From an uncultured Pseudomonas sp. (lineage in GTDB: Bacteria > Pseudomonadota > Gammaproteobacteria > Pseudomonadales > Pseudomonadaceae), in NCBI GenBank assembly GCA_943912755.1, contig CALTWF010000018.1, forward strand, positions 1 through 64,000: a stretch of DNA of 64,000 nucleotides. The letters are read 5' to 3'. Each line of letters begins with the position of its first letter. The stretch's first letter is position 1. The position numbers and the translations under genes are program-made. The notes under the pieces were generated by a model. That model did no database searches. It was not told the origin of the DNA and saw only the letters and a list, made by a program, of their open reading frames with translations. Below, one piece after another: positions 7,462 to 15,770 of this stretch.

Positions 7462-7935
7462 TCACCCCACCAACCGCCTGACCCCCGTCAGCGCCAGAAA
7501 CGAATGCAACTGCCCATGCGGCGCGCGGTACACCCCCAGCGCATTGAGAAACTTCACGCAGATTGCCGCCAGCTCCCAGGCCATCGGTTCGTCGTCGATG
7601 GAGAAGGCCTGTTCCAGGATGAACAGGTCCAGCCCGGTGAGATCCCCCAGGGCCTTGAGCGGTGCGGATTTTTCCCGGTGCCGCGGCAGCAGCGATTCGT
7701 TGCTCCAGGCCCAGCGCCAGGTGTTGGCGTTGCCGGCGTGGCTGCCGATGAAGATGACGTCCGCCTCGACAACCTTGCGCTCGTCGGCGTCGTACATTTC
7801 CAGAAGCCCCATGTCCTGGTCGAAACTCCAGCGGGCATGGCTGCCAAGGTGATGCTCGGCTTCGAGCAGGCTTTGCTTTTCCTTGAGTTCGTCCATTGCG
7901 GAGCGCAGGAAGCGGTCGAAATTGTCGTTGATCAT
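7462..7935 (-). CDS. DUF6882-like protein, function unknown
   Basis: Cytosolic-looking protein of 157 residues without signal peptide or membrane segment. It resembles the DUF6882 family: SHARWSFDQDMGLLEMYDAD, then GSHAGNANTWRWAWSNESLLP (Trp-rich, residues about 65-85), and a C-terminal helical part (EPMAWELAAICVKFLNALGVYRAP). ATG 7935 has AGGA seven bases upstream. Its stop codon is directly followed in frame by the higB stub, so it sits exactly where the toxin body should be. DUF6882-like proteins are often scattered accessory genes; whether it has anything to do with HigA is not known. Confidence 0.7.
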   Translation of the reverse strand: MINDNFDRFLRSAMDELKEKQSLLEAEHHLGSHARWSFDQDMGLLEMYDADERKVVEADVIFIGSHAGNANTWRWAWSNESLLPRHREKSAPLKALGDLTGLDLFILEQAFSIDDEPMAWELAAICVKFLNALGVYRAPHGQLHSFLALTGVRRLVG

Positions 7936-8033
7936 GAATTGTCCTGAACGCTACGGGTGGCGTGACCAGAACGATCAAGACTAGCTGCAATTCGCCCGAC
8001 GCTGGTCGGACAACTCGCGCCGCCGCTACAGCT

Positions 8034-9203
8034 TCAGGTAGCGCGCCGGACGGCAAACCGCCGCGCCCGGCGCTTGCGCCACCAGATCACCACGCCGGTG
8101 ACGCTGAGTACCGCAATGGCGAGGCCCAGCACGGCAATCGCTATCCGCCCCGGAAGGCCAAGAATGCGTCCGCCGTGGATCGGCAACTGCAACTGGTAGA
8201 AGCGCTCGCCGAGGCTGCCGACACCGGGAATCTCGCGGCCGATCACCCGGCCATCCTGGCCGTCGACGAACACCCAGGCATTGCCCTCGTCACTGGCATG
8301 GTCGCCGAAGCCGGCGCCGAAGAAGTTGTATTCGAAGCTGTAGTACAGCTCGGTGATCGGCGCATGCAGGCCCAGGCGGTCGCCCTCCTCCCGCGCCAGC
8401 CGATAAGCCTGGCGGTAGTCCAGACGCAACGTGCCCAGTTGCGCCTTGGGTAAGCGGCTACGCGCTTCATAGGTGTTCAACGGCACTTCGGAAAACAGCG
8501 ACACCATCGGCTTGAACACCTGGGCGGGAAGGTTCATCGCCACGCTGCTCAGCGCCACCGGCGCCAGCAGCAGCCATAGCCACAGGCCACCGGCGCGGTG
8601 CAGGTCATGGTTGAAGCGCTGGCGCTTGATCGTCCAGGCCTTGCCCCACTTGCGCCAGAACGACCGGCCACGCGGCAGGGTCAGCCACAGTGAAACCAGG
8701 CAGTCGAGGGTCCAGAGCATGGCGACGATGCCCATCAGCCAGATCCCCCAATTACCCGGCAGGCTGAGGCTGTAGTGAAACGTCAGGAGGAAGGGCACCA
8801 GGTTTTCCCGGGAGAAACAGCAGGCACCCCACTCACGCTCGCCCAGAATCCGGCCATCCGCCGGGTCGAGGTAGAACACCCGCGGTTGCAACGGGTACGG
8901 CTGGCCGGTGGCCGGATCGGTGCGCGGCACCGTCGCCAGCAAGGCCGAGTGCCCCGCCTCGTCAGGCTGTTCCAGGCACCAGACCAGGCGTTGCGGGTAG
9001 CGCGCCTCCAGTCGCTCGACCAGGCCGGGGCCGTCCAGGTGCGGGGTAGCGCCAGGCTCGGTCTGGTAGAACTGCGGGTTGAGCCATTCGTCCAGTTCGT
9101 GCTGGAACGCCAGCACGCTGCCGGTGATGCCGGCCAGGGCGAGAAACAGCGCCGTCGCCAGTCCCAGGTAGCGGTGCAACAGCACCAGGAGGTTACGCAG
9201 CAT
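8034..9203 (-). CDS. PepSY-domain inner-membrane protein (FoxB/PiuB-like)
   Basis: Integral inner-membrane protein of 389 residues with PepSY-associated transmembrane helices: about 8-32, 140-165, 195-220 and 345-370. The first helix carries the LHRYLGLATALFLALAGITGSVLAF block, and HYSLSLPG and FNHDLHRAGGLWLW contain His residues in the positions used for heme in ferrisiderophore-reductase relatives. It lies downstream of a TonB-dependent receptor in the order sigma, anti-sigma, receptor, PepSY protein, the same order as foxI-foxR-foxA-foxB in P. aeruginosa (PA2468-2465, from memory), where FoxB helps release iron from siderophores in the periplasm. A role in siderophore iron reduction is therefore likely but inferred from context. 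Confidence 0.83.
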   Translation of the reverse strand: MLRNLLVLLHRYLGLATALFLALAGITGSVLAFQHELDEWLNPQFYQTEPGATPHLDGPGLVERLEARYPQRLVWCLEQPDEAGHSALLATVPRTDPATGQPYPLQPRVFYLDPADGRILGEREWGACCFSRENLVPFLLTFHYSLSLPGNWGIWLMGIVAMLWTLDCLVSLWLTLPRGRSFWRKWGKAWTIKRQRFNHDLHRAGGLWLWLLLAPVALSSVAMNLPAQVFKPMVSLFSEVPLNTYEARSRLPKAQLGTLRLDYRQAYRLAREEGDRLGLHAPITELYYSFEYNFFGAGFGDHASDEGNAWVFVDGQDGRVIGREIPGVGSLGERFYQLQLPIHGGRILGLPGRIAIAVLGLAIAVLSVTGVVIWWRKRRARRFAVRRAT

Positions 9204-9262
9204 GGTGTCGTCTCGTCGCTATACGGGGCCGTCACGCCTGAGCGGGCGGCCCCGTCGGTCCG

Positions 9263-11737
9263 TCAGAACTTCTGGGTGAGGGTCGCCACGACGCTGCGTT
9301 CCTCGCCGAGGTAGCAGGCGGTCGCCGAGTAGCAGGACGCCACGTAGTACTCGTCCGTCAGGTTGTTGGCATTGACCCGCAGCGACGTGCCGTGCAGGCC
9401 GAGGTTGCCGAAGTCGTAGCTGACGGAGGCGTCAAACAGGGTGTAGGACGGTACCTTGAAGTCGTTCAGGTCGCTGCCGTAGCTTTCGCCCACGTAGCGC
9501 GCGCCGGCACCGATGGTCAGGCCGGCCAGCAAGCCATCCTTGAAGGCGTAGTCGGCCCACAGGCTGCCCATCTGCCCAGGCGTCTGGTACGGCGTGTTGC
9601 CCTTGGCATCCACCACGTTGGTGTAGGTGTTGTCGGCAAAGATGTAGTAGGACTTGCTGTACTCCACATCGTTGTAGGTGTAGCTGCCCAGCAATTGCAG
9701 GTTATCGGTCAACTGGACCCGCGCCTCGAACTCCACGCCCCGCGAGTCGATGCCGCCGACGCCCTTGTACTCGTAGCTGTCGGTAAAGTTGTTCTCCTTG
9801 GCGAACAGGTTCTCCATCTCGATGCTGAAGAACGACAGGGTGTACAGGTCCTCGGTGCCCGGCGGCTGGAACTTCAGGCCGAATTCCCATTGCTCGCCAG
9901 TGGTCGGTTCGAGGATCTGCGCGCCATCGGAATAGTTCGAGGTCGGATTGAACGAGGTCGAATAGCTGACGTAGGGCGACAGGCCGTTGTCGAACGCGTA
10001 GAGCACGCCGACATGGCCGCTCAGCTTGTTGCCGACGTTGGCGTCCTTGGTGCCCTGCCGGTAGTCGTCGATGGACACGTCGTACCAGTCCTGGCGCAGG
10101 CCGGCACTGAAGTTCCAGCCGCCGAGCTGGATCAGGTCCTGCACATACAGGCCCGCCTGCTTCTGCCGGCGCAGGGCCTCGCTGACGGTGGTCAGCCCGG
10201 ACAGGTCGTTGGCCGGGTAGCTCGGGTTGAACACGTCCAGCGGGGTGATCGAGGTGTAGTCGCGGTCGTAGCGCACCTTGTTCTTCGAATACTGGTAGTC
10301 CAGCCCGGTGACCACGGTGTGCTGGGCCGCTCCGGTGGCAAAGTCGGCCTGCAGCATGTTGTCGACGATCCAGCCATGCAGATGCTCTTCGCCGCCGCTG
10401 AAACCACGGACCAACTGGTTGCTGCTATCGCTCAAGTAGCCGTTGCCCCAGACCTGACTGTTCTCGGTGGTGGCATCCAGGTAGCGGAAGTTCTGCCGCG
10501 CACTCCACACGTCGTTGAAGCGATGCTCGAACTCGTAGCCGACCATCTGCTGGGTCCGCTTGAACTCTTCCTTGTCCGGATCGCCCTCGAAGAAGCTGGC
10601 GGAAATGCGCTGGCCGTTGCGCTTGTGCAGGGTGCCGGAGGCCGGCACGCTGCCGTGGTAACCGCCATTGGGCTCGTGCTGCAGATAGGCGTAGAGATTG
10701 AGCAGGGTGTCGTCGTCGAGGTTGATCGCCAGGCTGGGCATCAGGCTGTAGCGGGTTTCCTCGACATGGTCGACCTGCACGTTGCTGTCCTTGGCCAGCC
10801 CGACCACGCGGTAGGCGATTTTGTCGCTCAGCGGGCCGGTGAAATCGAAGGCCGTCTGCTTGTAGTCATGGCTGCCGAAGGACAGATCGATGCGCCCGGC
10901 CTGCTGGAACTCGGGGCGCTTGGTGGTCAGGGCGGCGAGCCCGCCCGGGTTGCTGCGACCGTAGAGGACCGAGGAGGGGCCCTTGAGCACATCGATGCGC
11001 TCCAGGAAATAGGGGTCGATCTGCAGGCTGGTGAACGACCCCGGGTCGCCCATGGACTTGAGCCCGTCGATGATGATGTTGTCCACCGAGCCGTCGTTGA
11101 TCCCGCGCATGGCCAGATAGTCGTAGCGGTGGGTGCTGCCATAGGGGTTGGTCAGCACCCCGGCGGTGTAGCGCATGGATTCGGCGACGGTGCGCGAGCC
11201 TTGCTCCTCGATCTGCGTGGCGGTGACCACGGACACGCTTTGCGAGGTTTTCGCCAGCTCCTTGCTGGTCTTGGTCGCCACGCTGCTATGGGTGGCGAGG
11301 TAGCCATCCATGCTGCCCAGGGCGTTGCCCAGGGCGAAACCCTCGACCTTGGTCGCCGGCAAGGCCAGGCTGCCGTCTTCGTTCAGTTCCACCAGCGAAT
11401 AACCGCCCTGGGCATCCCGTACCACCTGCAGGCCGCTGCCTTGCAGCAGCGCCTGCATGCCGTCATCGACGCCGTAGCGGCCCTGCAGACCGCGGGTCTG
11501 CTTGCCGGCGGTGAGCTGCCCATCCACCGCCAGCAGCACCTGGGCCTCGCTGGCGAACTGGCTCAGGGCCGTGGACAACGGTCCCGCCGGGATGGCGTAG
11601 CTGCGCAGGGCCTGCTCGGCCTCGGCAGCGTGGGCGATACCCACCAGCGCCGGTTGCAGGGCGGCCAACGGCAGGGCCAGGGCAGCCGCGCGGATGGCGC
11701 GGCGCAGTGGGTGGTGAACAGGCGTGGAGGCAGACAT
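9263..11737 (-). CDS. foxA: TonB-dependent siderophore receptor with STN signalling domain (FoxA-like)
   Basis: Outer-membrane ferrisiderophore receptor of 824 residues. A signal peptide ends near residue 36 (GIAHA). Residues about 42-115 are the STN (secretin/TonB N-terminal) domain found only in transducing receptors (LSTALSQFASEAQVLLAVDG, GLQGRYGVDDGMQALLQGSG). The plug follows (QSVSVVTATQIEEQG to LKGPSSVLYGRSNPGGLAALTTKRP), then the 22-strand barrel ending in an aromatic Phe (VATLTQKF). The CYSATACYLGEERS segment near the end is characteristic of FhuA/FoxA-type hydroxamate receptors. ATG 11737 has GGGGA nearby. With the sigma and anti-sigma genes upstream it forms a cell-surface-signalling unit. 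Ferrioxamine specificity is inferred from gene order; ferrichrome (Fiu-like) is the alternative. Confidence 0.8.
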   Translation of the reverse strand: MSASTPVHHPLRRAIRAAALALPLAALQPALVGIAHAAEAEQALRSYAIPAGPLSTALSQFASEAQVLLAVDGQLTAGKQTRGLQGRYGVDDGMQALLQGSGLQVVRDAQGGYSLVELNEDGSLALPATKVEGFALGNALGSMDGYLATHSSVATKTSKELAKTSQSVSVVTATQIEEQGSRTVAESMRYTAGVLTNPYGSTHRYDYLAMRGINDGSVDNIIIDGLKSMGDPGSFTSLQIDPYFLERIDVLKGPSSVLYGRSNPGGLAALTTKRPEFQQAGRIDLSFGSHDYKQTAFDFTGPLSDKIAYRVVGLAKDSNVQVDHVEETRYSLMPSLAINLDDDTLLNLYAYLQHEPNGGYHGSVPASGTLHKRNGQRISASFFEGDPDKEEFKRTQQMVGYEFEHRFNDVWSARQNFRYLDATTENSQVWGNGYLSDSSNQLVRGFSGGEEHLHGWIVDNMLQADFATGAAQHTVVTGLDYQYSKNKVRYDRDYTSITPLDVFNPSYPANDLSGLTTVSEALRRQKQAGLYVQDLIQLGGWNFSAGLRQDWYDVSIDDYRQGTKDANVGNKLSGHVGVLYAFDNGLSPYVSYSTSFNPTSNYSDGAQILEPTTGEQWEFGLKFQPPGTEDLYTLSFFSIEMENLFAKENNFTDSYEYKGVGGIDSRGVEFEARVQLTDNLQLLGSYTYNDVEYSKSYYIFADNTYTNVVDAKGNTPYQTPGQMGSLWADYAFKDGLLAGLTIGAGARYVGESYGSDLNDFKVPSYTLFDASVSYDFGNLGLHGTSLRVNANNLTDEYYVASCYSATACYLGEERSVVATLTQKF

Positions 11738-11851
11738 GAAATTCCCCAAGGTCTCGTTGGCAATCGAAGCGGGCCGAATCGCCCTTCTGCCCTTGAAGCC
11801 AAGCGAGATCGAAAAAGGGGAACCGCACCGCACGATTTTTTTTGCGCGGGA

Positions 11852-12790
11852 TCAGGCCGGCAGGCCGGCGCGAGGTTCGATGCTGATCCACCACGGCAGG
11901 CGTCGCACCACCCGCACCGGCAGACTGGCCTCCAGGGCGGCGAAGATGCGTTCGCGATCGGCCAGCGGAAAAGCCCCCACCAGGCGCAGGCCCGCAACCC
12001 GGGGATCGCAGCCCAGGTGACCGCGCTGGTAGCGCGACAGCTCCGCGACGAACTCGCCAAGGGGCATGTCGTCGGCCTGCAGCACGCCATGGGTCCAGGC
12101 CTGCTGGGCAGGGCGCAGCGCTACCGGTGGATCGATCCGGGCCCGGTCGAAGACGGCCTGTTGCCCCGCCACGAGGCGCTGCAGGCGCACCCCCTGCACC
12201 TCCAGCGAACCGCTGTAGACCGCCACCCGGAAGCCGTCCTCCAACTGGCGCAGGCTGAATCGCCCTTCCGCCACCCGCAGGCGCGCGCCGTCGGTGTCCA
12301 GCCACAGCGGACGAGCATCGGCCGCCAGTTCGACCAGCGCCTCGCCGCGGTACAGCACCATGTGCCGCCGGGTGCGGGTGAAATCCACGTCCAGCGCAGT
12401 GTCGGTGTTCAGCCACAGGCGGCTGCCATCGTCCAGCCGGCGCTCCGTCACCTCGCCCACCGCAGTGCGCTGGCCGGCCTGCCAGCGCTGCCATGGCAGT
12501 TCGCGACCGCCCAGGCCGAGCAAGCCGATGCCACCGACGATCGCCAGGCTCTTGAGCACCTGGCGCCGCCCCGGCGCGCGCGCCTGCAACGCCGTGCTCG
12601 CGGCCTGGCGCTGGGGCAGGCGCTCGAACTGGCCGCTGATGCTCTCGACCCGTACCCAGGCCTGGCGATGTTGCGGGTGCGCCTCCAGCCACTGCTGCCA
12701 GGCGAGCCGCTCCGCTTCGCCATGTTGGCCGCGCAATACCGCGAACCACTCGGCGGCTTGCTGCAACACCAGGAAATCGGGACTGCTCAC
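11852..12790 (-). CDS. foxR: FecR-family anti-sigma factor / transducer (FoxR-like)
   Basis: Cytoplasmic-membrane regulator of 312 residues that holds the ECF sigma factor and receives the signal from the receptor STN domain. Residues about 8-50 are the DUF4880 sigma-binding region (AAEWFAVLRG, WLEAHPQHRQAWVRVE). A single membrane segment lies near 80-96 (LKSLAIVGGIGLLGLGG), then a periplasmic FecR domain (about 110-205) and a C-terminal STN-like part. Start codon is GTG at 12790, just after the sigma gene stop. In FecR proteins that self-cleave, a Gly-Thr pair stands in the GTRF motif; here the matching segment is AEGRFSL, so the pair appears replaced. Gene order supports a Fox-type system. 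Confidence 0.85.
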   Translation of the reverse strand: MSSPDFLVLQQAAEWFAVLRGQHGEAERLAWQQWLEAHPQHRQAWVRVESISGQFERLPQRQAASTALQARAPGRRQVLKSLAIVGGIGLLGLGGRELPWQRWQAGQRTAVGEVTERRLDDGSRLWLNTDTALDVDFTRTRRHMVLYRGEALVELAADARPLWLDTDGARLRVAEGRFSLRQLEDGFRVAVYSGSLEVQGVRLQRLVAGQQAVFDRARIDPPVALRPAQQAWTHGVLQADDMPLGEFVAELSRYQRGHLGCDPRVAGLRLVGAFPLADRERIFAALEASLPVRVVRRLPWWISIEPRAGLPA

Positions 12791-12794
12791 CGCC

Positions 12795-13307
12795 TCAGTC
12801 CGCCGCCAGCAGCAGGCAATGCAGCATGGCCTGGGCCATGTACTTCTTCACCATGCGCTCGGACACCCCGAGTTTCGCGGCGATCTGCCCGTAGGTCAGG
12901 CCATCGAGCTGGGCCATGAGGAAGGCCGCGCGCACCTTGCCCGGCAGGCTGCGCAGCATCGCGTCGATCTGCACCAGGGTGGCCATGATCAGTTCCCGCT
13001 CCTCCGGCGACGGTGCGTACTGCTCCGGCTGCAGGGCCAGGGACTCCAGGTAGGCGCGCTCGATGGCCTGCCGGCGCCAGTGGTTGACCAGCAGGGAGTG
13101 GGCGATGGGCGACAGGTAGGCACGCGGATTGCGCAGCGGCGAGAGGTCGCGCTCCTTGCTCAGCAGGCGCAGGAAGGTGTCCTGCATCAGGTCGGCGGCA
13201 TTCTGGCTGCACCCGGTGCGCTGGCGCAGCCAGCCATGCAGCCAGCCGTGATGGCTGAGGTAGAGCTGCTGCAAGGCTTGCTGACGGGAAAGCGCGCTGG
13301 CGGCCAT
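12795..13307 (-). CDS. foxI: ECF sigma factor, iron-starvation type (FoxI-like)
   Basis: RNA polymerase sigma factor of the FecI group, 170 residues. Region 2 is seen at residues about 10-75 (LYLSHHGWLHGWLRQRTG, AADLMQDTFLRLL, LRNPRAYLSPIAHSLLVNHWRR) and region 4 at about 108-165 (LRSLPGKVRAAFLMAQLDGLTYGQIAAKLGVSERMVKKYMAQAM). It should drive the receptor gene downstream. ATG 13307 was preferred; a GTG five codons earlier (13322) is possible. A Fur-box-like sequence lies 38-56 bases upstream, consistent with iron control. The anti-sigma gene starts 4 bases after its stop. Confidence 0.9.
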   Translation of the reverse strand: MAASALSRQQALQQLYLSHHGWLHGWLRQRTGCSQNAADLMQDTFLRLLSKERDLSPLRNPRAYLSPIAHSLLVNHWRRQAIERAYLESLALQPEQYAPSPEERELIMATLVQIDAMLRSLPGKVRAAFLMAQLDGLTYGQIAAKLGVSERMVKKYMAQAMLHCLLLAAD

Positions 13308-13344
13308 AGGAAGAACATCCACTATTCGCAGTCGAAGACGCGCG

Positions 13345-13363
13345 AATGGTAATGCCTCTCATA
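13345..13363 (-). promoter_or_regulatory. Fur-box-like site upstream of the ECF sigma gene
   Basis: On the minus strand the 19 bases read TATGAGAGGCATTACCATT, matching 14 of 19 positions of the Fur-box form AATGAGAATGATTATCATT. The position, just in front of an iron-starvation sigma gene, supports it. Confidence 0.6.
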
Positions 13364-13424
13364 TGCGATCCGCCAGAAAATTCTCAGCCGCGCCATCGCC
13401 ATCCGCCGGCGTGCAGCCGTTGCC

Positions 13425-14348
13425 TCAGGCAAACCACTCCTGCCGTGATTCGAACGCGCTGCACAGGACTTCCAGCACCTCCTCCACACCGGCCGCGTGC
13501 CGGCTGCCATTGTTCACGCTGAGGAACATGTGCCGGCGCATCGGCGTCCCGAACAGCTCGCCCAGCCCCACCAGGCTGCGGTCCAGGCGGCTCGCGTAGT
13601 GTGGCAGCAGCCCGACGCAGACGCCCCAGCGCAAGGTCTGTAACAGCAGTTCGTGGCTGCGCACCACCACCACGCCGCTGTCCCGCGCCGCCACATAGGC
13701 ATTCCACGGCATCAGGCTGTGGCTGTGCAGGTAAGCCCGCGACTGCACCAGTTGAAAGTCGCCCAGTTCGCCACGGCTGGCCGGCCGCGACTGCTTGCGC
13801 GAGTAGCGCTTGCTGATGTGCGGCTGGTAGTGCACCCCGGCCAGCCACTGCGTGCGCATGCCCGACGGGCCATCGGGTCGGTCGTCGTCGCTGAGCCAGA
13901 CGGCGATGTCGGCATGCTGCAAGGCATCTGCCGAGTCGCCGCGCAACTCGACGATCTCCAGGTTGAGCCGGGCGCTGCGACGCAAATGATTGAGCAGTTC
14001 GCGCAGGAAGATGTCGTGCAGCAGTTCCTCCATCAGCACCAGGCGGATCGCCCGCCCACCCGGGGGGCTGAGCGGCCGCGGATAGTCGCTGCCGGCAACG
14101 CCATGCCGCGACTGCCAGTCGCGCCCCTGTGGCGTCAGTTCCACCGCGCTGTTCTGGTAGCACAGCAACGGCTGGCCGACCTGTGCCTCCAGTTGCGACA
14201 ACACCCGGCGCAAGCGCGTCGGCTTGATATTCAGGCTGCGCGCGGCCTGCACGAAGCTGCCGCAACGGCCGATCACCCGCAGGTACAAGAGCGCTTCGTC
14301 CGCCTCGGGGGCGGCGACCATGCTTTCCAGCCCTTCCCTTGGCTTCAT
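13425..14348 (-). CDS. LysR-type transcriptional regulator
   Basis: Regulator of 307 residues with an N-terminal winged helix-turn-helix (residues about 18-75: LLYLRVIGRCGSFVQAARSLNIKPTRLRRVLSQLEAQVGQPLL) and a LysR effector domain (about 100-300). It is divergent from typical LysR proteins: the recognition helix reads IKPTRLRRVLSQLE. ATG 14348 has AGGAG seven bases upstream. The gene lies only 19 bases after the PpiC lipoprotein gene on the same strand, as the last member of the run that begins with pdtB; the equivalent order occurs in P. aeruginosa PA0692-PA0701 (from memory). It may regulate this operon, but no target was identified. Confidence 0.85.
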   Translation of the reverse strand: MKPREGLESMVAAPEADEALLYLRVIGRCGSFVQAARSLNIKPTRLRRVLSQLEAQVGQPLLCYQNSAVELTPQGRDWQSRHGVAGSDYPRPLSPPGGRAIRLVLMEELLHDIFLRELLNHLRRSARLNLEIVELRGDSADALQHADIAVWLSDDDRPDGPSGMRTQWLAGVHYQPHISKRYSRKQSRPASRGELGDFQLVQSRAYLHSHSLMPWNAYVAARDSGVVVVRSHELLLQTLRWGVCVGLLPHYASRLDRSLVGLGELFGTPMRRHMFLSVNNGSRHAAGVEEVLEVLCSAFESRQEWFA

Positions 14349-14367
14349 GCTTGCTCCTTGCCGTACG

Positions 14368-15297
14368 TCAGGGTTTTTCCCCTAGAACCTTGCCCACCGC
14401 CGCACCATCGATGCTCAGCGTCCGATCGTTCACCAGCCCGGCCAGATACGCCTGGGCAATCTGCTCCTGGCGCTGCTGGCGCAGGGCGGCCACCAGTTGC
14501 ACACGAACCTCGTCGAGTGTGGCGACCCGCGCCGCTTCCCGCCCGAGCAACTTGAGGATGTGGAAACCCTCGGCGGTGCGCAGCGGCTCGCTGATGGCGC
14601 CGTCCTTCATCTGTTGCAGGGCCGGGCGTACCGCTGGCAGCAACTGGTCCAGCGGCAACAGGCCGATCTCGCCACCGCGCTGCGCGCTGACCTTGTCGTC
14701 GGAATTGTCCCGGGCCAGCTCGGCAAAGTCGGCATCTGCGCCTTGCGCCTTGCGGTAGAGGGCCTGGACCCGCTTCGCCGCAGCCTCGTCACCGGCGCTG
14801 GCGGCGATGAAGATCTGGCTGACCCGGTAGCGCGCCGGCAGCATCAGGCTGGCGCGCTGGGCATCGTAGGCCGCCTGCACCTCGGCGGCGGACGGATAGC
14901 CTTCCGGCACCTTGCTCACCGAGGCCATGTAGCTGCGCAGGATGATCTGCCGGCTCGCCTCATCGATGGCCTGGCGCACTTCCGGGCGTTGCTCCCATTG
15001 CTGGGCCCCGGCCTGTTCGAGCAAGGCCTTCTCGGTAAGCCGCACGCGCAGCCAGTCGTCCAGTGCTGCGCGGTTCTCCTGCAGTTGCTGGCGTACCTGT
15101 GGCTGCACTTGCGCCAGCAGGGCCTTGAGTTCCTCGGCATCGACCTGCTGCGCGCCGAGGCTGGCCAGCGCCACGGCACTGCTGGCCGGCCGGGTCGCGG
15201 CCTCGACCGGAGGCGGGATCTCCGCGCCACACCCGGCCAGCCCCAGCAGCGTGAAGACGATCGCACCGGCCCGTTGCCAATCCGCACGGTTCGCCAT
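14368..15297 (-). CDS. PpiC/parvulin-type peptidyl-prolyl isomerase lipoprotein
   Basis: Periplasmic folding factor of 309 residues. The N-terminus MANRADWQRAGAIVFTLLGLAGCG carries a lipobox (LAGC), so it should be lipid-anchored. A SurA-like helical part (residues about 45-145) precedes a single parvulin domain (about 153-255: RYRVSQIFIAAS, FAELARDNSDD, GGEIGLLPLDQLLPAV, AEGFHILKLL). The ATG at 15297 is preceded by a GTG and lies just after the YbjN-like stop, so translation is coupled. Because it is part of the pdtB run, a reasonable role is chaperoning the very long unfolded PdtA or the outer-membrane proteins PdtB and porin in the periplasm; this is inference. Confidence 0.88.
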   Translation of the reverse strand: MANRADWQRAGAIVFTLLGLAGCGAEIPPPVEAATRPASSAVALASLGAQQVDAEELKALLAQVQPQVRQQLQENRAALDDWLRVRLTEKALLEQAGAQQWEQRPEVRQAIDEASRQIILRSYMASVSKVPEGYPSAAEVQAAYDAQRASLMLPARYRVSQIFIAASAGDEAAAKRVQALYRKAQGADADFAELARDNSDDKVSAQRGGEIGLLPLDQLLPAVRPALQQMKDGAISEPLRTAEGFHILKLLGREAARVATLDEVRVQLVAALRQQRQEQIAQAYLAGLVNDRTLSIDGAAVGKVLGEKP

Positions 15298-15301
15298 CAC
15301 C

Positions 15302-15757
15302 TCAGGCCTCCTGCGCCACAGCGTGCTGTTGCGCCGCCTGGCGGCTGTAGTCGCGCAGGTAGGCCACGAACTCCTGCAGCAGGCGGTCCCACAGCTCGCA
15401 GGTGTGGCGCAGGAAGTTACGCGTCACCCCGCCGGTCACCGCGCAGTCCATTTCCATCAGCAGGAATTCGCCCTGCTGCCACAGGCGGCAGAAACGCCGG
15501 CTGGCGTTCCAGTGCTCGGCCAGGCCGGCGGGCAGGTCGCCCTGCAGGCGCAGGGCGCAGCTGAAGCTGTAGTCGAAGTAATGCCCCGACGTGCCGCTCG
15601 GGTTGCCCAGACGCAGCGCGTAGCCGATGCCCTGGCTGGCACTGAGCAGTTGCACGACGCCGTTCTGCTCGCTGCGATTGACCCGGTAGCCGGCGTCCTG
15701 CAGCACCTCGGCCAGCAGTTCTGGGGTGACCTGTTCGATCGGTGTGGTATCGCTCAT
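15302..15757 (-). CDS. YbjN-domain protein
   Basis: Small acidic, soluble protein of 151 residues. Its alpha/beta layout and motifs (LAEVLQDAGYRVNRSEQNGVVQLLSA, NASRRFCRLWQQGEFLLMEMDCAVTGGVT, LRHTCELWDRLLQEFVAYL) match the YbjN family, which has a type III secretion chaperone-like fold. No signal peptide is present, so it is cytosolic. It is translationally linked to the PpiC gene on one side and 13 bases from the coiled-coil gene on the other. YbjN-type chaperone folds next to export genes suggest it could keep an exported or regulatory partner soluble, but no direct evidence exists here. Confidence 0.7.
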   Translation of the reverse strand: MSDTTPIEQVTPELLAEVLQDAGYRVNRSEQNGVVQLLSASQGIGYALRLGNPSGTSGHYFDYSFSCALRLQGDLPAGLAEHWNASRRFCRLWQQGEFLLMEMDCAVTGGVTRNFLRHTCELWDRLLQEFVAYLRDYSRQAAQQHAVAQEA

Positions 15758-15770
15758 GGGTACTGCTCCT

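Noticed and set aside
9263..11737. Pyoverdine receptor (FpvA)
   Set aside because: The C-terminal CYSATACYLGEERS segment and the PepSY gene downstream fit FoxA/FhuA-type hydroxamate receptors better; no pyoverdine genes are near.
9392..12919. Long open frame of about 1,175 codons on the plus strand
   Set aside because: It lies opposite the receptor and anti-sigma genes, which have clear family motifs; GC-rich codon bias creates such antisense frames.
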